From NCBI GenBank assembly GCA_019113825.1, contig DXGR01000072.1:1-58953 (forward strand): DNA of 58,953 nt. Reading direction: 5' to 3'. The position numbers and the translations under genes are program-made. The notes under the pieces were generated by a model. The model was not told the DNA's origin, searched no databases, and saw only the letters and a program-made list of their open reading frames with translations. The stretch is from Candidatus Stackebrandtia excrementipullorum. Lineage in GTDB: Bacteria > Actinomycetota > Actinomycetes > Mycobacteriales > Micromonosporaceae. Shown one piece after another: positions 44,581 through 53,875 of the stretch (its first letter is position 1; every line of letters starts with the position of its first letter).

Positions 44581-44606
44581 AGCCCGGCCAGATTACCGGC
44601 CGGGCT
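44581..44606 (-). terminator. Hairpin between HesB-like gene and adoK
   Basis: A perfect 9-bp stem (44581-44589 with 44598-44606) with an 8-base loop. It lies 140 bases after the HesB-like stop and only 34 bases before the adoK start, so it could be a terminator or part of the adoK leader. Confidence 0.5.
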
Positions 44607-44745
44607 CAAACCTTGTTCGGGCGCTTCGGAGCACCGGAGAGACGTCTTCGTGTCGGTCGCCGGTGTCCCGCCGTTTCACAGGCCACGCGCCCAACGGGCG
44701 TTCGCGTCACGAGGCGGGTCGACCGGCCCCGCGACACCTGACGGA

Positions 44746-45102
44746 CTAGTGGAACGAGTCCCCACAGGCGCAGGAGCCACCGGCGTTCGGGTTGTCGATG
44801 GTGAAGCCCTGAGCATCGATGCGGTCGGCGAAGTCGATGCTGGCACCACCGAGATACGGGATGCTCATCCTGTCCACGACGACCTCGAAACCGTCGTAAC
44901 CGGAGACGACGTCCCCGTCACGGAAGCGTTCGTCAAAGAAAAGCTGGTAGCGCAGGCCCGAGCAACCGCCCGGTTGGACCGCGACTCGAAGCCGCAAATC
45001 GTCACGGCCCTCCTGCTCGAGCAACGCCTTTACCTTCTCGGCGGCAACGTCGGTGAGTACGACACCGGTCGGGTTGGTGGTCTCGGTTTGCGTTTCGGTC
45101 AC
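44746..45102 (-). CDS. A-type iron-sulfur carrier (HesB/ErpA family)
   Basis: A 118-aa Fe-S carrier that hands clusters to target proteins. The three cluster Cys are present: one in GGCSG and two in the C-terminal CAC motif (GSCACGDSFH). GTG 45102 has AGGGAG 8 bases upstream, and the resulting length is normal; longer readings add unconserved residues. It sits between glycerate kinase and adoK, as Rv2204c does. The cysteine desulfurase nearby could supply sulfur. Confidence 0.93.
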   Translation of the reverse strand: MTETQTETTNPTGVVLTDVAAEKVKALLEQEGRDDLRLRVAVQPGGCSGLRYQLFFDERFRDGDVVSGYDGFEVVVDRMSIPYLGGASIDFADRIDAQGFTIDNPNAGGSCACGDSFH

Positions 45103-45228
45103 GGTGTGTCTCCCTGTAAAGAACATCGGTCTGGCTTCCACGGTAGCGAACATCCAACCGGGGCCGTTCATTCCCGCCGTGTGTTCACGTCGGCGGGCCG
45201 TTTCCCGGGCTGTTTCGTGATCGAGGTC

Positions 45229-46350
45229 TCAACCACGCCGCCACTGCCGGGCAAAACGGGCCCCCAACGCGCGCAGCCCTTCCGCAGGGCGACTCATCGC
45301 CTCTTCGACCGAGCCGTAGTGCTCGGCCAACGACACCGCCCGCGTGATACCCGCAGACAGCATCTCCCGACGCCCGACGGTGACCTGCCCGGCCGCCACC
45401 AGACACGGGAGTCCTCGTTCGCCGGCGGCCTCGGCGACACCGGAGACGACCTTTCCACGCAACGACTGATGGTCAAAGGACCCCTCACCGGTGATTACAA
45501 GGTCGGCGGTGTCCATCGCCTCGTACAGTCCCACGACATCGGCGACCAGGCCAAACCCGGATTCACGCCGCGCCCCCAACGCGAACAGCGCCGCGCCAAT
45601 GCCGCCCGCGGCGCCGCCGCCGGGACGTTGTGACAGCTCGCCACGACCGTCGGCCACGTCGCGTTCCAAGACCGAGGAAAACCGAGACAGCGCGAAGTCG
45701 AGCCGTTGCACGGCATCGGGGTCGGCACCTTTCTGCGGCCCGAACACCGCGGACGCACCGTTGATCCCGCACAGCGGGTTGTCGACGTCGGTGGCGGCGA
45801 TCAGCTCTACACCTCGCAGCCGCGCCGCTCCTTCGAGGCGGTCGCAGTCGATCAACCAGCCGCCCCCATACGGCAGTGCCCGCCCGGCCGCGTCCACCGG
45901 CGTAAGCCCCAAGGGGGTGAGCATGCCGGCGCCCGCATCATTGGTCGCCGAGCCTCCGAGGCCCACGACGACGGTGCGCATACCCGATTCGACAGCGTGG
46001 CCTATCAGCGTGCCCACGCCGTACGAGGTTGTTCGCATGGGGTCACGTTCATCCGGTGCCAGCAGGTGCAACCCACACGCCTGTGCACTCTCGATGTAGG
46101 CGGTGTCCCCCACGTAAAGAGAGTTCGCGGTCACTTGCCGACCGAGTGGGTCCACCGCCGTGATCGGCGTCCTTCTACCGTCCAGGTTCGCCGCCAGGGT
46201 GTCGATCATGCCCGGTCCACCGTCGGACATCGGCAGCCCAATGATCACGTCGTCCGGTGCCACGTCGGCCCAGCCTTCGGCCAGAGCGTTGACGACTTCG
46301 GGGGCCGAGAGTGTTCCGGCGAATTTGTCCGGACTGATCAAAATGCGCAC
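45229..46350 (-). CDS. Glycerate kinase
   Basis: A 373-aa enzyme of the GckA/GlxK type II family that phosphorylates D-glycerate. Family features: ILISPDKFAGTLSA start, MSDGGPGMIDTL, VVGLGGSATNDAGAGML, LITGEGSFDHQSLRGK and GLPCLVAAGQV. GTG start at 46350. It is upstream of the HesB gene on the same strand and divergent from nadA. The same adjacency (Rv2205c-Rv2204c) exists in M. tuberculosis. Confidence 0.93.
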   Translation of the reverse strand: MRILISPDKFAGTLSAPEVVNALAEGWADVAPDDVIIGLPMSDGGPGMIDTLAANLDGRRTPITAVDPLGRQVTANSLYVGDTAYIESAQACGLHLLAPDERDPMRTTSYGVGTLIGHAVESGMRTVVVGLGGSATNDAGAGMLTPLGLTPVDAAGRALPYGGGWLIDCDRLEGAARLRGVELIAATDVDNPLCGINGASAVFGPQKGADPDAVQRLDFALSRFSSVLERDVADGRGELSQRPGGGAAGGIGAALFALGARRESGFGLVADVVGLYEAMDTADLVITGEGSFDHQSLRGKVVSGVAEAAGERGLPCLVAAGQVTVGRREMLSAGITRAVSLAEHYGSVEEAMSRPAEGLRALGARFARQWRRG

Positions 46351-46493
46351 GCCGACGACCTTAGCGAGGTCGGATCACCGTCTTCGGCGGTGAGCGTCAC
46401 ATCGGCCTTTGACTCACCGGGTGGACCCGTTATGAGAGAATCATGAATACGCGTCAAACCGACGATAAATACCTGTTGCCCTGGAGAGTTGCC

Positions 46494-47660
46494 ATGAGCA
46501 CCTTCACCGAGCCCGCCCCGACCGCCACAGCCCTGCTGCTTTTGGGTCGAGGAAGCGACCCCCAATCCGAAAAAGGCGTGGACTGCCCCGGTGAACTGCC
46601 CCCCGCCTCGGACCCCAACCTGGTCGAACGGGCCACCGCCGCCAAGAAAGCGCTGGGCGACCGGCTCTTCGTCCTCGGGCACCACTATCAACGCGATGAG
46701 GTCATCCAGTTCGCCGACGTCACCGGTGACTCGTTCAAGCTTGCACAACAGGCCGCAGCTCGCCCCAACGCCGAGTTCATCGTCTTCTGCGGGGTCCATT
46801 TCATGGCCGAATCGGCGGACATTCTGACCACCGACGACCAGGCGGTTGTGCTCCCCGACCTCGCCGCAGGCTGTTCCATGGCCGACATGGCCGCCCGGCA
46901 GCAGGTGGACGAATGTTGGGACACGCTGACCGACATCGGCATCAGCGACGACGTCGTGCCGGTGACCTACATGAACTCCTCCGCCGACATCAAAGCCTTC
47001 GTCGGGAAGCACGGCGGGCTCGTGTGCACGTCGTCCAACGCAAAGCGCGCGCTCGACTGGGCCTACCAGCAGGGCCGCAAGGTACTGTTCCTTCCCGACC
47101 AACACCTCGGCCGCAACACGGCCGTTCTCCAACTCGGCTTCGACCTGGCCGACTGCGTCACCTACAACCCGCATAAACCGCAGGGCGGGTTGTCGGCTCA
47201 AGAACTGCAGGACGCGAAGATGATCCTGTGGCGTGGCCACTGCTCGGTTCACGGACGGTTCACGCTCGACAGCGTCAACGACATGCGACGCCGTGTCCCC
47301 GACGTCAACATCCTCGTGCACCCCGAATGCACACATGAAGTCGTCAACGCCGCCGACCACGTCGGCTCCACGGAGTACATCATCAAGAAGCTTCAGGCCG
47401 CCCCCGCCGGATCCTCGTGGGCGATCGGAACCGAACTGAACCTGGTACGTCGCCTGGCACACCAACATCCCGACAAACAGGTCATGTTCTTGGACAAGAC
47501 GATCTGTTACTGCTCCACGATGAACCGCATCGACCTGCCGCACCTGGTCTGGTCGCTCGAAGAGCTCGTCGCAGGCCGTGTTCCCAACAAAATCAGCGTC
47601 GACTCCGACACGTCACATCACGCCAAGGTCGCCCTCGACCGGATGTTGGCGCTTCCCTAG
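46494..47660 (+). CDS. nadA: Quinolinate synthase A
   Basis: A 388-aa 4Fe-4S enzyme that condenses iminoaspartate with dihydroxyacetone phosphate to quinolinate in NAD synthesis. Cluster Cys are in FCGVHFMAE, HPECTHEV and the ICYCSTMN stretch. GHHYQRDEV and YMNSSADIKA are substrate-binding signatures. ATG 46494 has GGAGAG 5 bases upstream; an ATG at 46443 is also in frame but has no ribosome site. nadB and nadC are not adjacent. Confidence 0.95.
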   Translation: MSTFTEPAPTATALLLLGRGSDPQSEKGVDCPGELPPASDPNLVERATAAKKALGDRLFVLGHHYQRDEVIQFADVTGDSFKLAQQAAARPNAEFIVFCGVHFMAESADILTTDDQAVVLPDLAAGCSMADMAARQQVDECWDTLTDIGISDDVVPVTYMNSSADIKAFVGKHGGLVCTSSNAKRALDWAYQQGRKVLFLPDQHLGRNTAVLQLGFDLADCVTYNPHKPQGGLSAQELQDAKMILWRGHCSVHGRFTLDSVNDMRRRVPDVNILVHPECTHEVVNAADHVGSTEYIIKKLQAAPAGSSWAIGTELNLVRRLAHQHPDKQVMFLDKTICYCSTMNRIDLPHLVWSLEELVAGRVPNKISVDSDTSHHAKVALDRMLALP

Positions 47661-47959
47661 CCACCGACGGCGGTCGGCTCCGTCGGCCGGCCGCCGTTTC
47701 TCCATCGCGGGCAAGCGATCCACGGTTTCACCGGGCATTCGACCGGCCGCACCAGCCCGAGAACACGGGTTCGGTGCATTTCGGGACAAGCCGCCAGAGC
47801 CGGTCACCAACCCACGAATACGGGTCGCTAGCCTGAACAGTCGATCGAGCGTGCCGTCTTCGTCGCAGGTGTCCACGTGCACACGTGTCCAGCCGTTATG
47901 CTCAGCAACCGGCACTCAAAAATTGTTTCGATCGCAATCCACCCGTGATATGGAGGCTC
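47661..47959. other. Intergenic region nadA-murA
   Basis: 299 bases containing the nadA terminator (47667-47697) and, near the end, an AT-richer patch (47925-47955) that may hold the murA promoter. No gene is supported. Confidence 0.5.
47667..47697 (+). terminator. Terminator after nadA
   Basis: An 11-bp stem (47667-47677 with 47687-47697, one G-T pair), 9-base loop, followed by TT. It begins 6 bases after the nadA stop. Confidence 0.75.
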
Positions 47960-49291
47960 GTGTTGAGCAACGACGTTCTCGTGGTGCACGGCGGTACCCC
48001 TCTCAAAGGCGAAATCCGCGTCCGCGGCGCAAAAAACCTGGTCTCCAAGGCCATGGTCGCTGCGGTCTTGGGCGACACCCCGTCGACACTGCACGATGTG
48101 CCGGCGATCCGTGACGTCGACATCGTTCGAGGGCTGCTGGAACTGCACGGCGTACGCACCGCGATGTCAGAGGACCAGACCCTGCGCATGGACCCGACCA
48201 ACGTGGTCATCGCCGGGGTAGACGAAATCAACGTGCACGCAGGATCCAGTCGGATCCCCATTCTGCTGTGCGGACCTCTCCTTCACCGGTTGGGCCGTGC
48301 CTACATTCCGAACCTGGGCGGCTGCAACATCGGCGGACGCCCCATCGACTTTCACCTTGACGCGTTGCGCGAATTCGGTGCGGTCATCGACAAGCAACCC
48401 GACGGGATGCACCTGTCGGCGCCGCAACGCCTACAAGGCATCAAGTACACGCTGGCCTACCCGTCGGTCGGTTCGACGGAGCAGATTCTGCTGACCGCGG
48501 TTCTGGCCGAGGGTGTCACCGAGCTTCGCAACGCCGCAGTGGAGCCCGAAATCATCGACCTGATCTGCGTCCTGCAGAAAATGGGCGCGATCATCAAGGT
48601 GCACACCGACCGCGTTATCGAAATCGAAGGCGTCGAACGTCTGCACGGTTACCGTCATCGTCCGGTCCCCGACCGGATCGAAACGGGAAGTTGGGCGGCG
48701 GCAGCCCTGGCGACCCAGGGCGAGGTTTTCGTCCGCGGCGCCGACCAGGTCAACATGATGACCTTCCTCAACGTCTTTCGTTCCATCGGCGGCGCGTTCG
48801 ACATCGACGACGGGCCCGACGGGGGCATCCGTTTCTGGCACCCGGGCGGCGAGCTGTCACCGGTGGCGTTGGAGACCGACGTGCACCCGGGACTCATGAC
48901 CGACTGGCAGCAGCCCCTGGTCGTCGCGTTGACACAGGCGCACGGATTGTCGATCGTTCACGAAACGGTCTATGAACGTCGATTCGGTTACACCGCCGAG
49001 TTGCGCCAGATGGGCGCGAACATCCAGTTGTACCGGGAGTGCCTGGGAGGTACTCCGTGCCGCTGGGGTAGGCGAAACTTTTTGCACTCGGCCGTTATCG
49101 CGGGCCCGACCTCGCTGCATGCGGCCGATCTCCAGATCCCGGACCTGCGTGCCGGCTTCAGCCACCTCATTGCGGCGCTGGCGGCCGAAGGCACATCCCG
49201 GGTCTTCGGTGTCGACCGTTACATTACTCGCGGCTACGAGGATTTCGATGCGAAGTTGGCGGCACTGGGCGCCAACGTCGAAAGGCCCTGA
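47960..49291 (+). CDS. murA: UDP-N-acetylglucosamine 1-carboxyvinyltransferase
   Basis: A 443-aa enolpyruvyl transferase for the first committed peptidoglycan step. K25-N26 (GAKN) and C122 in NLGGCNIGGRP match the catalytic Lys/Asn and the fosfomycin-target Cys; mycobacterial MurA has Asp at the Cys position. RFGYTAELRQMGA and the tandem alpha/beta architecture are normal. The C-terminal half has an unusual CRWGRRNFLHSAVI insertion. Start is GTG 47960 or TTG 47963; the GGAGG (47952-47956) is better spaced for the TTG. It may be a second MurA copy; the other copy would lie outside. Confidence 0.92.
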   Translation: MLSNDVLVVHGGTPLKGEIRVRGAKNLVSKAMVAAVLGDTPSTLHDVPAIRDVDIVRGLLELHGVRTAMSEDQTLRMDPTNVVIAGVDEINVHAGSSRIPILLCGPLLHRLGRAYIPNLGGCNIGGRPIDFHLDALREFGAVIDKQPDGMHLSAPQRLQGIKYTLAYPSVGSTEQILLTAVLAEGVTELRNAAVEPEIIDLICVLQKMGAIIKVHTDRVIEIEGVERLHGYRHRPVPDRIETGSWAAAALATQGEVFVRGADQVNMMTFLNVFRSIGGAFDIDDGPDGGIRFWHPGGELSPVALETDVHPGLMTDWQQPLVVALTQAHGLSIVHETVYERRFGYTAELRQMGANIQLYRECLGGTPCRWGRRNFLHSAVIAGPTSLHAADLQIPDLRAGFSHLIAALAAEGTSRVFGVDRYITRGYEDFDAKLAALGANVERP

Positions 49292-49320
49292 CCTACGGTG
49301 ACCGGGTAGTCTTGCCGACC

Positions 49321-50046
49321 GTGCCCTTGTTCAATCGACCGTCCCGCGATAGGGACGCCGAATCGGAGAGCAGCATCGTGAGCGAGACCACCACCGACGA
49401 CACGGTGGAAGAAGCACCCTCCAAGGGAAGTGGATCCACTCGGGACAAGTCCGCACCGACCCCCAAACGCCCGAGCGGGAAACGTGCGAGGCCACCGAAA
49501 AACCCTCCCATGTCTTACAAGGAGGCGCGGCAACGCGCCAAGGAGGAACGCGGACCGAAGCCGGACAAGGAAGCACGCAGGGAGCTTGCCGCTCAGCGTC
49601 GCGCGGAGCGGCAGCGAATCGTCGACGGCCAGAACCGGGGCGACCCGCTGTTCGACAAGTACCACATGCCTCGAGACAAGGGGCCCGAGCGGCTCTTCGT
49701 ACGGGACATGGTCGATGCACGTCGAAGCATCGGACAGTATTTCTTCGTCATCGCCATCGCGATCATGTTCGTGTCGTCGGCGGGGACCTCTCAGCAAGTG
49801 CAGCAGTTCGCGTTGCTCCTGTGGGTGGGAATCCTCGTTGCATTCATCATCGACAGCATCATCTTGAGCCGTAAGGTGAAACGAACCGTGTGGGATCGTT
49901 TCCCCAAGACGACGCAGCGAAAAGCCGGCCTGTACTGGTATGCGATCTCGCGGTCGATGATGTTCCGTCGGATGCGTCAACCGCAACCGCGACCGCACAT
50001 AACGTACAAGACGCCCAAATCCGAACTGGGTAAGGTCGTCCGTTAA
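49321..50046 (+). CDS. DUF3043 membrane protein
   Basis: A 241-aa protein of the actinobacterial DUF3043 family. A charged, Lys/Arg/Glu-rich N-terminal half (SYKEARQRAKEERGP, PDKEARRELAAQRRAE) is followed by two TM helices (about 135-155 and 162-180) and a basic C-terminus (GLYWYAISRSMMFRRMR). GTG 49321 starts VPLFNRPS; a TTG at 49312 is possible. Function is unknown. It is 29 bases downstream of murA and probably co-transcribed, which hints at a cell-envelope role. Confidence 0.88.
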   Translation: MPLFNRPSRDRDAESESSIVSETTTDDTVEEAPSKGSGSTRDKSAPTPKRPSGKRARPPKNPPMSYKEARQRAKEERGPKPDKEARRELAAQRRAERQRIVDGQNRGDPLFDKYHMPRDKGPERLFVRDMVDARRSIGQYFFVIAIAIMFVSSAGTSQQVQQFALLLWVGILVAFIIDSIILSRKVKRTVWDRFPKTTQRKAGLYWYAISRSMMFRRMRQPQPRPHITYKTPKSELGKVVR

Positions 50047-50056
50047 AGTTCCCGTC

Positions 50057-50099
50057 ATCGGTGGTCTGGGCGTGAAGCCCCATGCCCACCACCACCGAT
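50057..50099. terminator. Terminator between DUF3043 gene and convergent membrane gene
   Basis: An imperfect stem (50057-50074 with 50081-50099, one bulge) with a 6-base loop lies between the convergent stops. Confidence 0.65.
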
Positions 50100-50117
50100 A
50101 CGTTGGAGCCGCACCGC

Positions 50118-50567
50118 TCAGGACCGTGAGTCGACCTTCTCCACGGTTGTCGTATCCCGCTTGATTCGCCTCAGCCACGCCAAGCCCAGAATCGGAAGAA
50201 CCACGGGAACAAACAGGTAGCCGGATCCGAAGTGTGACCACACCGTCGCCTCCGGAAACAGGTCCGGCCGGATAAGGCTGAAGGTTCCCACACCGAGTAC
50301 GCCGACGAGCTCGATCGAGCAGGACACCCACGCCACCATGTGCGAGGTATGGTCCCGCCGCGCGATCCCGACCGCGGCCACCAGATACACCAGTCCCGCA
50401 ACGGCCGACAGAACGTAGGCCGTCGGCGCGGTTTCGAAATCGGTGGCGATCTGCCAACCGGCACGAGCGGACGCGGCTACTGCGAACAGGGTGTAGACGG
50501 CGATTATCAACCGCCCAGGCCCCTGCCGGCTCGGGGCGTCCGTTTCCGATGTCGACGGGTCAGGCAC
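50118..50567 (-). CDS. Small membrane protein, unknown function
   Basis: A 149-aa protein with four predicted TM helices (about 20-38, 48-68, 80-100 and 112-132) and short charged ends. No catalytic motif. GTG start at 50567, overlapping the end of the upstream membrane gene by 8 bases. Paired genes for small membrane proteins of this kind are common in actinobacteria, but I do not know a function. Confidence 0.75.
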   Translation of the reverse strand: MPDPSTSETDAPSRQGPGRLIIAVYTLFAVAASARAGWQIATDFETAPTAYVLSAVAGLVYLVAAVGIARRDHTSHMVAWVSCSIELVGVLGVGTFSLIRPDLFPEATVWSHFGSGYLFVPVVLPILGLAWLRRIKRDTTTVEKVDSRS

Positions 50568-50925
50568 CTGCCAACCCCCACAGTTGGTCCATCCGCAGCA
50601 TCATGGCCGCCACGGTCAGGCTCGCACCACACACCACGGCGGTGCTCCAGTGCGAGCGATCCATGCGAGTCCACAACACCGCGACGGGTATGACAAGAAC
50701 CAGGATCGCGAGGTACCCGATGAACATGACCATGTCGCCGGATACCTGCTGATCGAAAAGTTTCACGATCGACACGACCAGCTGCAGCGTCACCATCGCC
50801 CCCAGCACGAAGACTCCGATCAGATGGAGCCGCGACACCGGCTTTTTTCGAACGGCGTCGATCAAATACCAGGCACCCAACAGCAGAGCGACCAGTTGGA
50901 CGGCACTGGTCAGCCAGTCGATCAT
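50560..50925 (-). CDS. Small membrane protein, unknown function
   Basis: A 121-aa protein with four TM helices (about 5-23, 33-55, 65-85 and 92-112), very hydrophobic, with a few Lys/Arg at loops. ATG at 50925 with GGAGG just upstream. It overlaps the next gene by 8 bases, so the two proteins may form a complex. No family recognised. Confidence 0.78.
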   Translation of the reverse strand: MIDWLTSAVQLVALLLGAWYLIDAVRKKPVSRLHLIGVFVLGAMVTLQLVVSIVKLFDQQVSGDMVMFIGYLAILVLVIPVAVLWTRMDRSHWSTAVVCGASLTVAAMMLRMDQLWGLAGA

Positions 50926-50982
50926 CGTGTTTCCTCCCGCTCAAGGTTCTACAAACCGTAGTACAGCAATCGGGTTCCCTCC

Positions 50983-51957
50983 TTACGAGGGTTCGCGCCC
51001 GTCGCGGTACAACGCGGCCACGACGGTGTCTATATTCGGCTCCGTGATCGACACGTCGCGCAACGGGGCACGGGAGGCAAGATATGCCACGACCTCGCCG
51101 GGGGAACGATGACGATCCAACCGAAACCGCATCCGGCGGGGGTCGCCGTCGACGCGTTCGGCCGTCACGCCGTCCAGCCCCAACGCAACATCGAACTCGA
51201 CATCGAATTCCGCGACCACCTCCGGACCGTCCCCGTACCGGTCGCGTAGGTCTCGTAGGCCACCGTCATGAACGATACGACCGCGGTCGATGACGATCAG
51301 TCGTGGGCACAGTCGCTCAATGTCGGCGAGGTCGTGGGTCGTCAACAGGACGGTCGTGTCGCCTGCACTCTTGAGGTCGGCCAGGAAACGACGGACCGCC
51401 TGTTTGGAGACCACGTCCAGGCCGATGGTGGGTTCGTCGAGAAAGAGCACCTGGGGGCCGTGGAGCAACGCTGCGGTTATCTCCCCACGCATGCGTTGTC
51501 CCAGAGACAGCTGCCGCACCGGCGTGTCCATGAACTCGTCCAAGTCCAAAACCTGACGGCATCGTTTCAAACGCGCGGCATGATCGGCCCGTGGCACGTT
51601 GAAAACATGGCGCAGCAGCCGGAAAGACTCCTTCAACGGAAGGTCCCACCACAACGCGGACCGTTGACCGAACACCACGCCCAACCGGCGGGTAAGCCTC
51701 AACCGATCGGGAACCGGTTCGAGCCCACACACGCGTACATGTCCCGCAGTCGGTGTCAAGACACCGCTGAACATCTTCATCGTCGTCGACTTTCCCGACC
51801 CGTTGGAGCCTATGTAACCGACCGTCTCACCCGCCTCGACGGACAACGACACGCCTTTCACCGCCGAAATGATGCGACGTGTGCTTCGAAAACGCCCGGT
51901 CTTGATCCGGGTCGTGAAGTCCTTACACAGATCCCGGGTTTCGATGACAGCGTTCAT
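50983..51957 (-). CDS. ABC-2 type transporter ATP-binding protein
   Basis: A 324-aa ATPase. Walker A is GSNGSGKST, Q-loop VFGQRSALWW, signature LSLGQRM, Walker B VLFLDEPTIGLD and switch His in TTHDL. The Q-loop variant with WWDLP, the RIISAVKGVS lead-in and the C-terminal extension (about 240-324) match exporters of the DUF990/Daunorubicin-like group whose permeases resemble the two next to it. ATG 51957 overlaps the permease stop by 4 bases. Substrate unknown. Confidence 0.94.
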   Translation of the reverse strand: MNAVIETRDLCKDFTTRIKTGRFRSTRRIISAVKGVSLSVEAGETVGYIGSNGSGKSTTMKMFSGVLTPTAGHVRVCGLEPVPDRLRLTRRLGVVFGQRSALWWDLPLKESFRLLRHVFNVPRADHAARLKRCRQVLDLDEFMDTPVRQLSLGQRMRGEITAALLHGPQVLFLDEPTIGLDVVSKQAVRRFLADLKSAGDTTVLLTTHDLADIERLCPRLIVIDRGRIVHDGGLRDLRDRYGDGPEVVAEFDVEFDVALGLDGVTAERVDGDPRRMRFRLDRHRSPGEVVAYLASRAPLRDVSITEPNIDTVVAALYRDGREPS

Positions 51958-52763
51958 GATCCTGTTCCCTTGTAGTGTCGGACACCGAGGCGCCACAGAA
52001 ACGCCGCCAAACCCACTGCGAGGAATGCGATCGGTGCGCCGGCCCATCCCAGCCATGTCGGTGCCCCCAACGGATCCTGTCTGCCCAACAGCACCAAGGC
52101 CGGGTAGTAGGCGACGAAACCAAACCCCAGAGCGTGCCCGAATATCCGCCGAAAGCCCGTGCCGTAGATCGTCAGCGGGTAGGTCGTGAAGTCGCGTCCT
52201 CCATAGGTGAACGAGTTCGCGAACTCCCGTGCCTCGATCCACCAGAACGTCGTCGTCGCGGTCATGACGAAGACGGCTGAGAAAAACGCCGCCGCGGTCA
52301 GCGGTGTCACTACCACAAGAACGACTCGCCACCACGTCCAATCCAGCTTTGCCGCGGCGGCGGCCAGGACGAGAACCGCGACGGAGAAACCGACCCTTCC
52401 GACCCGTCGAAGCTGGAAATCGACGGCGAGCAGCTGAGGAAGGACCCTCCGCGGCCTGATCAGCACCGAATCGAGCAGGCCCGTGCGCACGTACATTGAC
52501 AACCGTTCGACGTTACCCACCAGAAGATCCGCCAGCGTGAAGCCGCTGATCGACAGCGATGAGATCAACAGAACCTCGACGAAGTCGAAACCTCCCAGAA
52601 TCGGTGTGACCTGAAACATGACGAAAACGGTCGTGAACTCCAGGACCGTAAAGATCGTCTGGCTCACCAGATCGATCACGAAGCTGGTGCGGTATTGCGC
52701 CTGGCTGCGGATCTGCGCAGACACGAGCCTGGCGTACGGAGCGAGGATTGTCCGGTAAGCCAC
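51954..52763 (-). CDS. ABC-2 type transporter permease
   Basis: A 269-aa permease with six predicted TM helices. It belongs to the ABC-2 family with typical VRTGLLDSVLIRPR amphipathic motif and the sequence FANSFTYGGRDFTTYP, which is conserved in this permease subtype. GTG start at 52763. It is the second permease of the three-gene unit, translationally coupled to the ATPase gene. The upstream permease reading frame runs 251 bases into this gene in another frame. Confidence 0.92.
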   Translation of the reverse strand: MAYRTILAPYARLVSAQIRSQAQYRTSFVIDLVSQTIFTVLEFTTVFVMFQVTPILGGFDFVEVLLISSLSISGFTLADLLVGNVERLSMYVRTGLLDSVLIRPRRVLPQLLAVDFQLRRVGRVGFSVAVLVLAAAAAKLDWTWWRVVLVVVTPLTAAAFFSAVFVMTATTTFWWIEAREFANSFTYGGRDFTTYPLTIYGTGFRRIFGHALGFGFVAYYPALVLLGRQDPLGAPTWLGWAGAPIAFLAVGLAAFLWRLGVRHYKGTGS

Positions 52764-53553
52764 CTTGTATCACCAGTTTCCGAGTGGCACGGCTCTGAAC
52801 GAATACCGCCGCCGCCATGCAGATCGCGCACCACATCACCTGCAAACCGATACGTGACAGCTGCGCCCCGGCACCGCCGTACTCGACGGCGACATCGGCC
52901 GGAAACTGCATGATCGACGGGAAGGGTGTGGCCAGGTACAACAGCGTCGTGATCTCGTCGGGAAAGAACGTAAGCGGAAAATAGAGTCCCGAGCCCACTC
53001 CCGACACCACCACCCAGGCCATGCTCACGCCACGGATGTCCAGAAGCCAAAACGACGTCAGATTCACCAGGTATCGCAGGGCGAAGCAGACGAGCACCGC
53101 CAGGACCACGCTCACCGCCGCCAGCGGGTAGGTCCACCACCGGTCGGGCCGGTAGAACGGAAACAGCAGGGCACCCACCGTGATCGGTACAACCATACGA
53201 GTGCACGCCGCGTGTGCCGCCCGGCCGAGGTCGCCCGCCAGGTACACCCAAATCGGGTTCACCGGCCGCAACAGGTCTGCCGCCACCTCTCCGGAACGAA
53301 CTCGATCGGCCAGGTCGTTGGGGCCCCACAACATGACGACACCGAGCATCCCCTGGCCCATCCACACGTATGTCGACAGCTGTTCACCGGTGTAGCCGGC
53401 CGCCACACCACCTGCACCGACCGTGGTCGCCAACAGCACAAAGGTCCTCAAGCACCCGAAAACGGTATTGGTGATACAGGCGGCAACGGTGGCTTGTCGG
53501 TACGCGGCGTACCGGCGGAAACCGGCGTGACACAGCGCCCACATCATGGACAT
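52513..53553 (-). CDS. ABC-2 type transporter permease with abnormal C-terminal extension
   Basis: A 346-aa frame from ATG 53553 (GGAG 6 bases upstream). Residues 1 to about 264 are a normal six-helix permease with the motif RVRSGEVAADLLRPVNP and end in ATRKLVIQGG, where homologues stop. Here the frame continues for 83 residues of Arg/Gly/Asp-rich sequence without homology, overlapping the next permease gene by 251 bases in a different frame. Likely the stop was lost or shifted (mutation or sequencing error). The transmembrane part is intact, so function may persist. Confidence 0.85.
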   Translation of the reverse strand: MSMMWALCHAGFRRYAAYRQATVAACITNTVFGCLRTFVLLATTVGAGGVAAGYTGEQLSTYVWMGQGMLGVVMLWGPNDLADRVRSGEVAADLLRPVNPIWVYLAGDLGRAAHAACTRMVVPITVGALLFPFYRPDRWWTYPLAAVSVVLAVLVCFALRYLVNLTSFWLLDIRGVSMAWVVVSGVGSGLYFPLTFFPDEITTLLYLATPFPSIMQFPADVAVEYGGAGAQLSRIGLQVMWCAICMAAAVFVQSRATRKLVIQGGLPDNPRSVRQARVCADPQPGAIPHQLRDRSGEPDDLYGPGVHDRFRHVSGHTDSGRFRLRRGSVDLIAVDQRLHAGGSSGG

Positions 53554-53875
53554 GACGCTCCAGACTGATCGGAAACACGGAAACGACCGCGAGTCCGTAC
53601 CGGCAGGAGTGTGCTCGTACGTCCAGTGCGCGAACCCCGAATGGTACGCCCGCGAACCCGAGTTCACAATTCGATTACATCCGCCCGAGACGTTTGTGAA
53701 ACGATCGCATGGCACCGGACGGGGTCGGTAACCCTCCGTACCTGCATCATCGGTCTTCCGTCACCCTCCACAGCCGTCCCGTCCACCCCCGCCGATACAC
53801 ATTCGAAACCGTTTGTCCCCCTTGCAATGCCGGACGGGTCGCACACGAAGGGACGGGCCATGGCAAAGTGTCGGC
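53554..53875. other. Divergent intergenic region, ABC transporter / WG-repeat gene
   Basis: 322 bases between divergently transcribed genes. An AT-richer patch lies at 53660-53705. I see no gene, clear promoter pair or hairpin. Confidence 0.45.

Noticed and set aside
44575-44745. Possible small gene between the HesB-like gene and adoK
   Set aside because: No frame here has a start with ribosome site or recognisable product; the region holds a hairpin and probably the adoK promoter.
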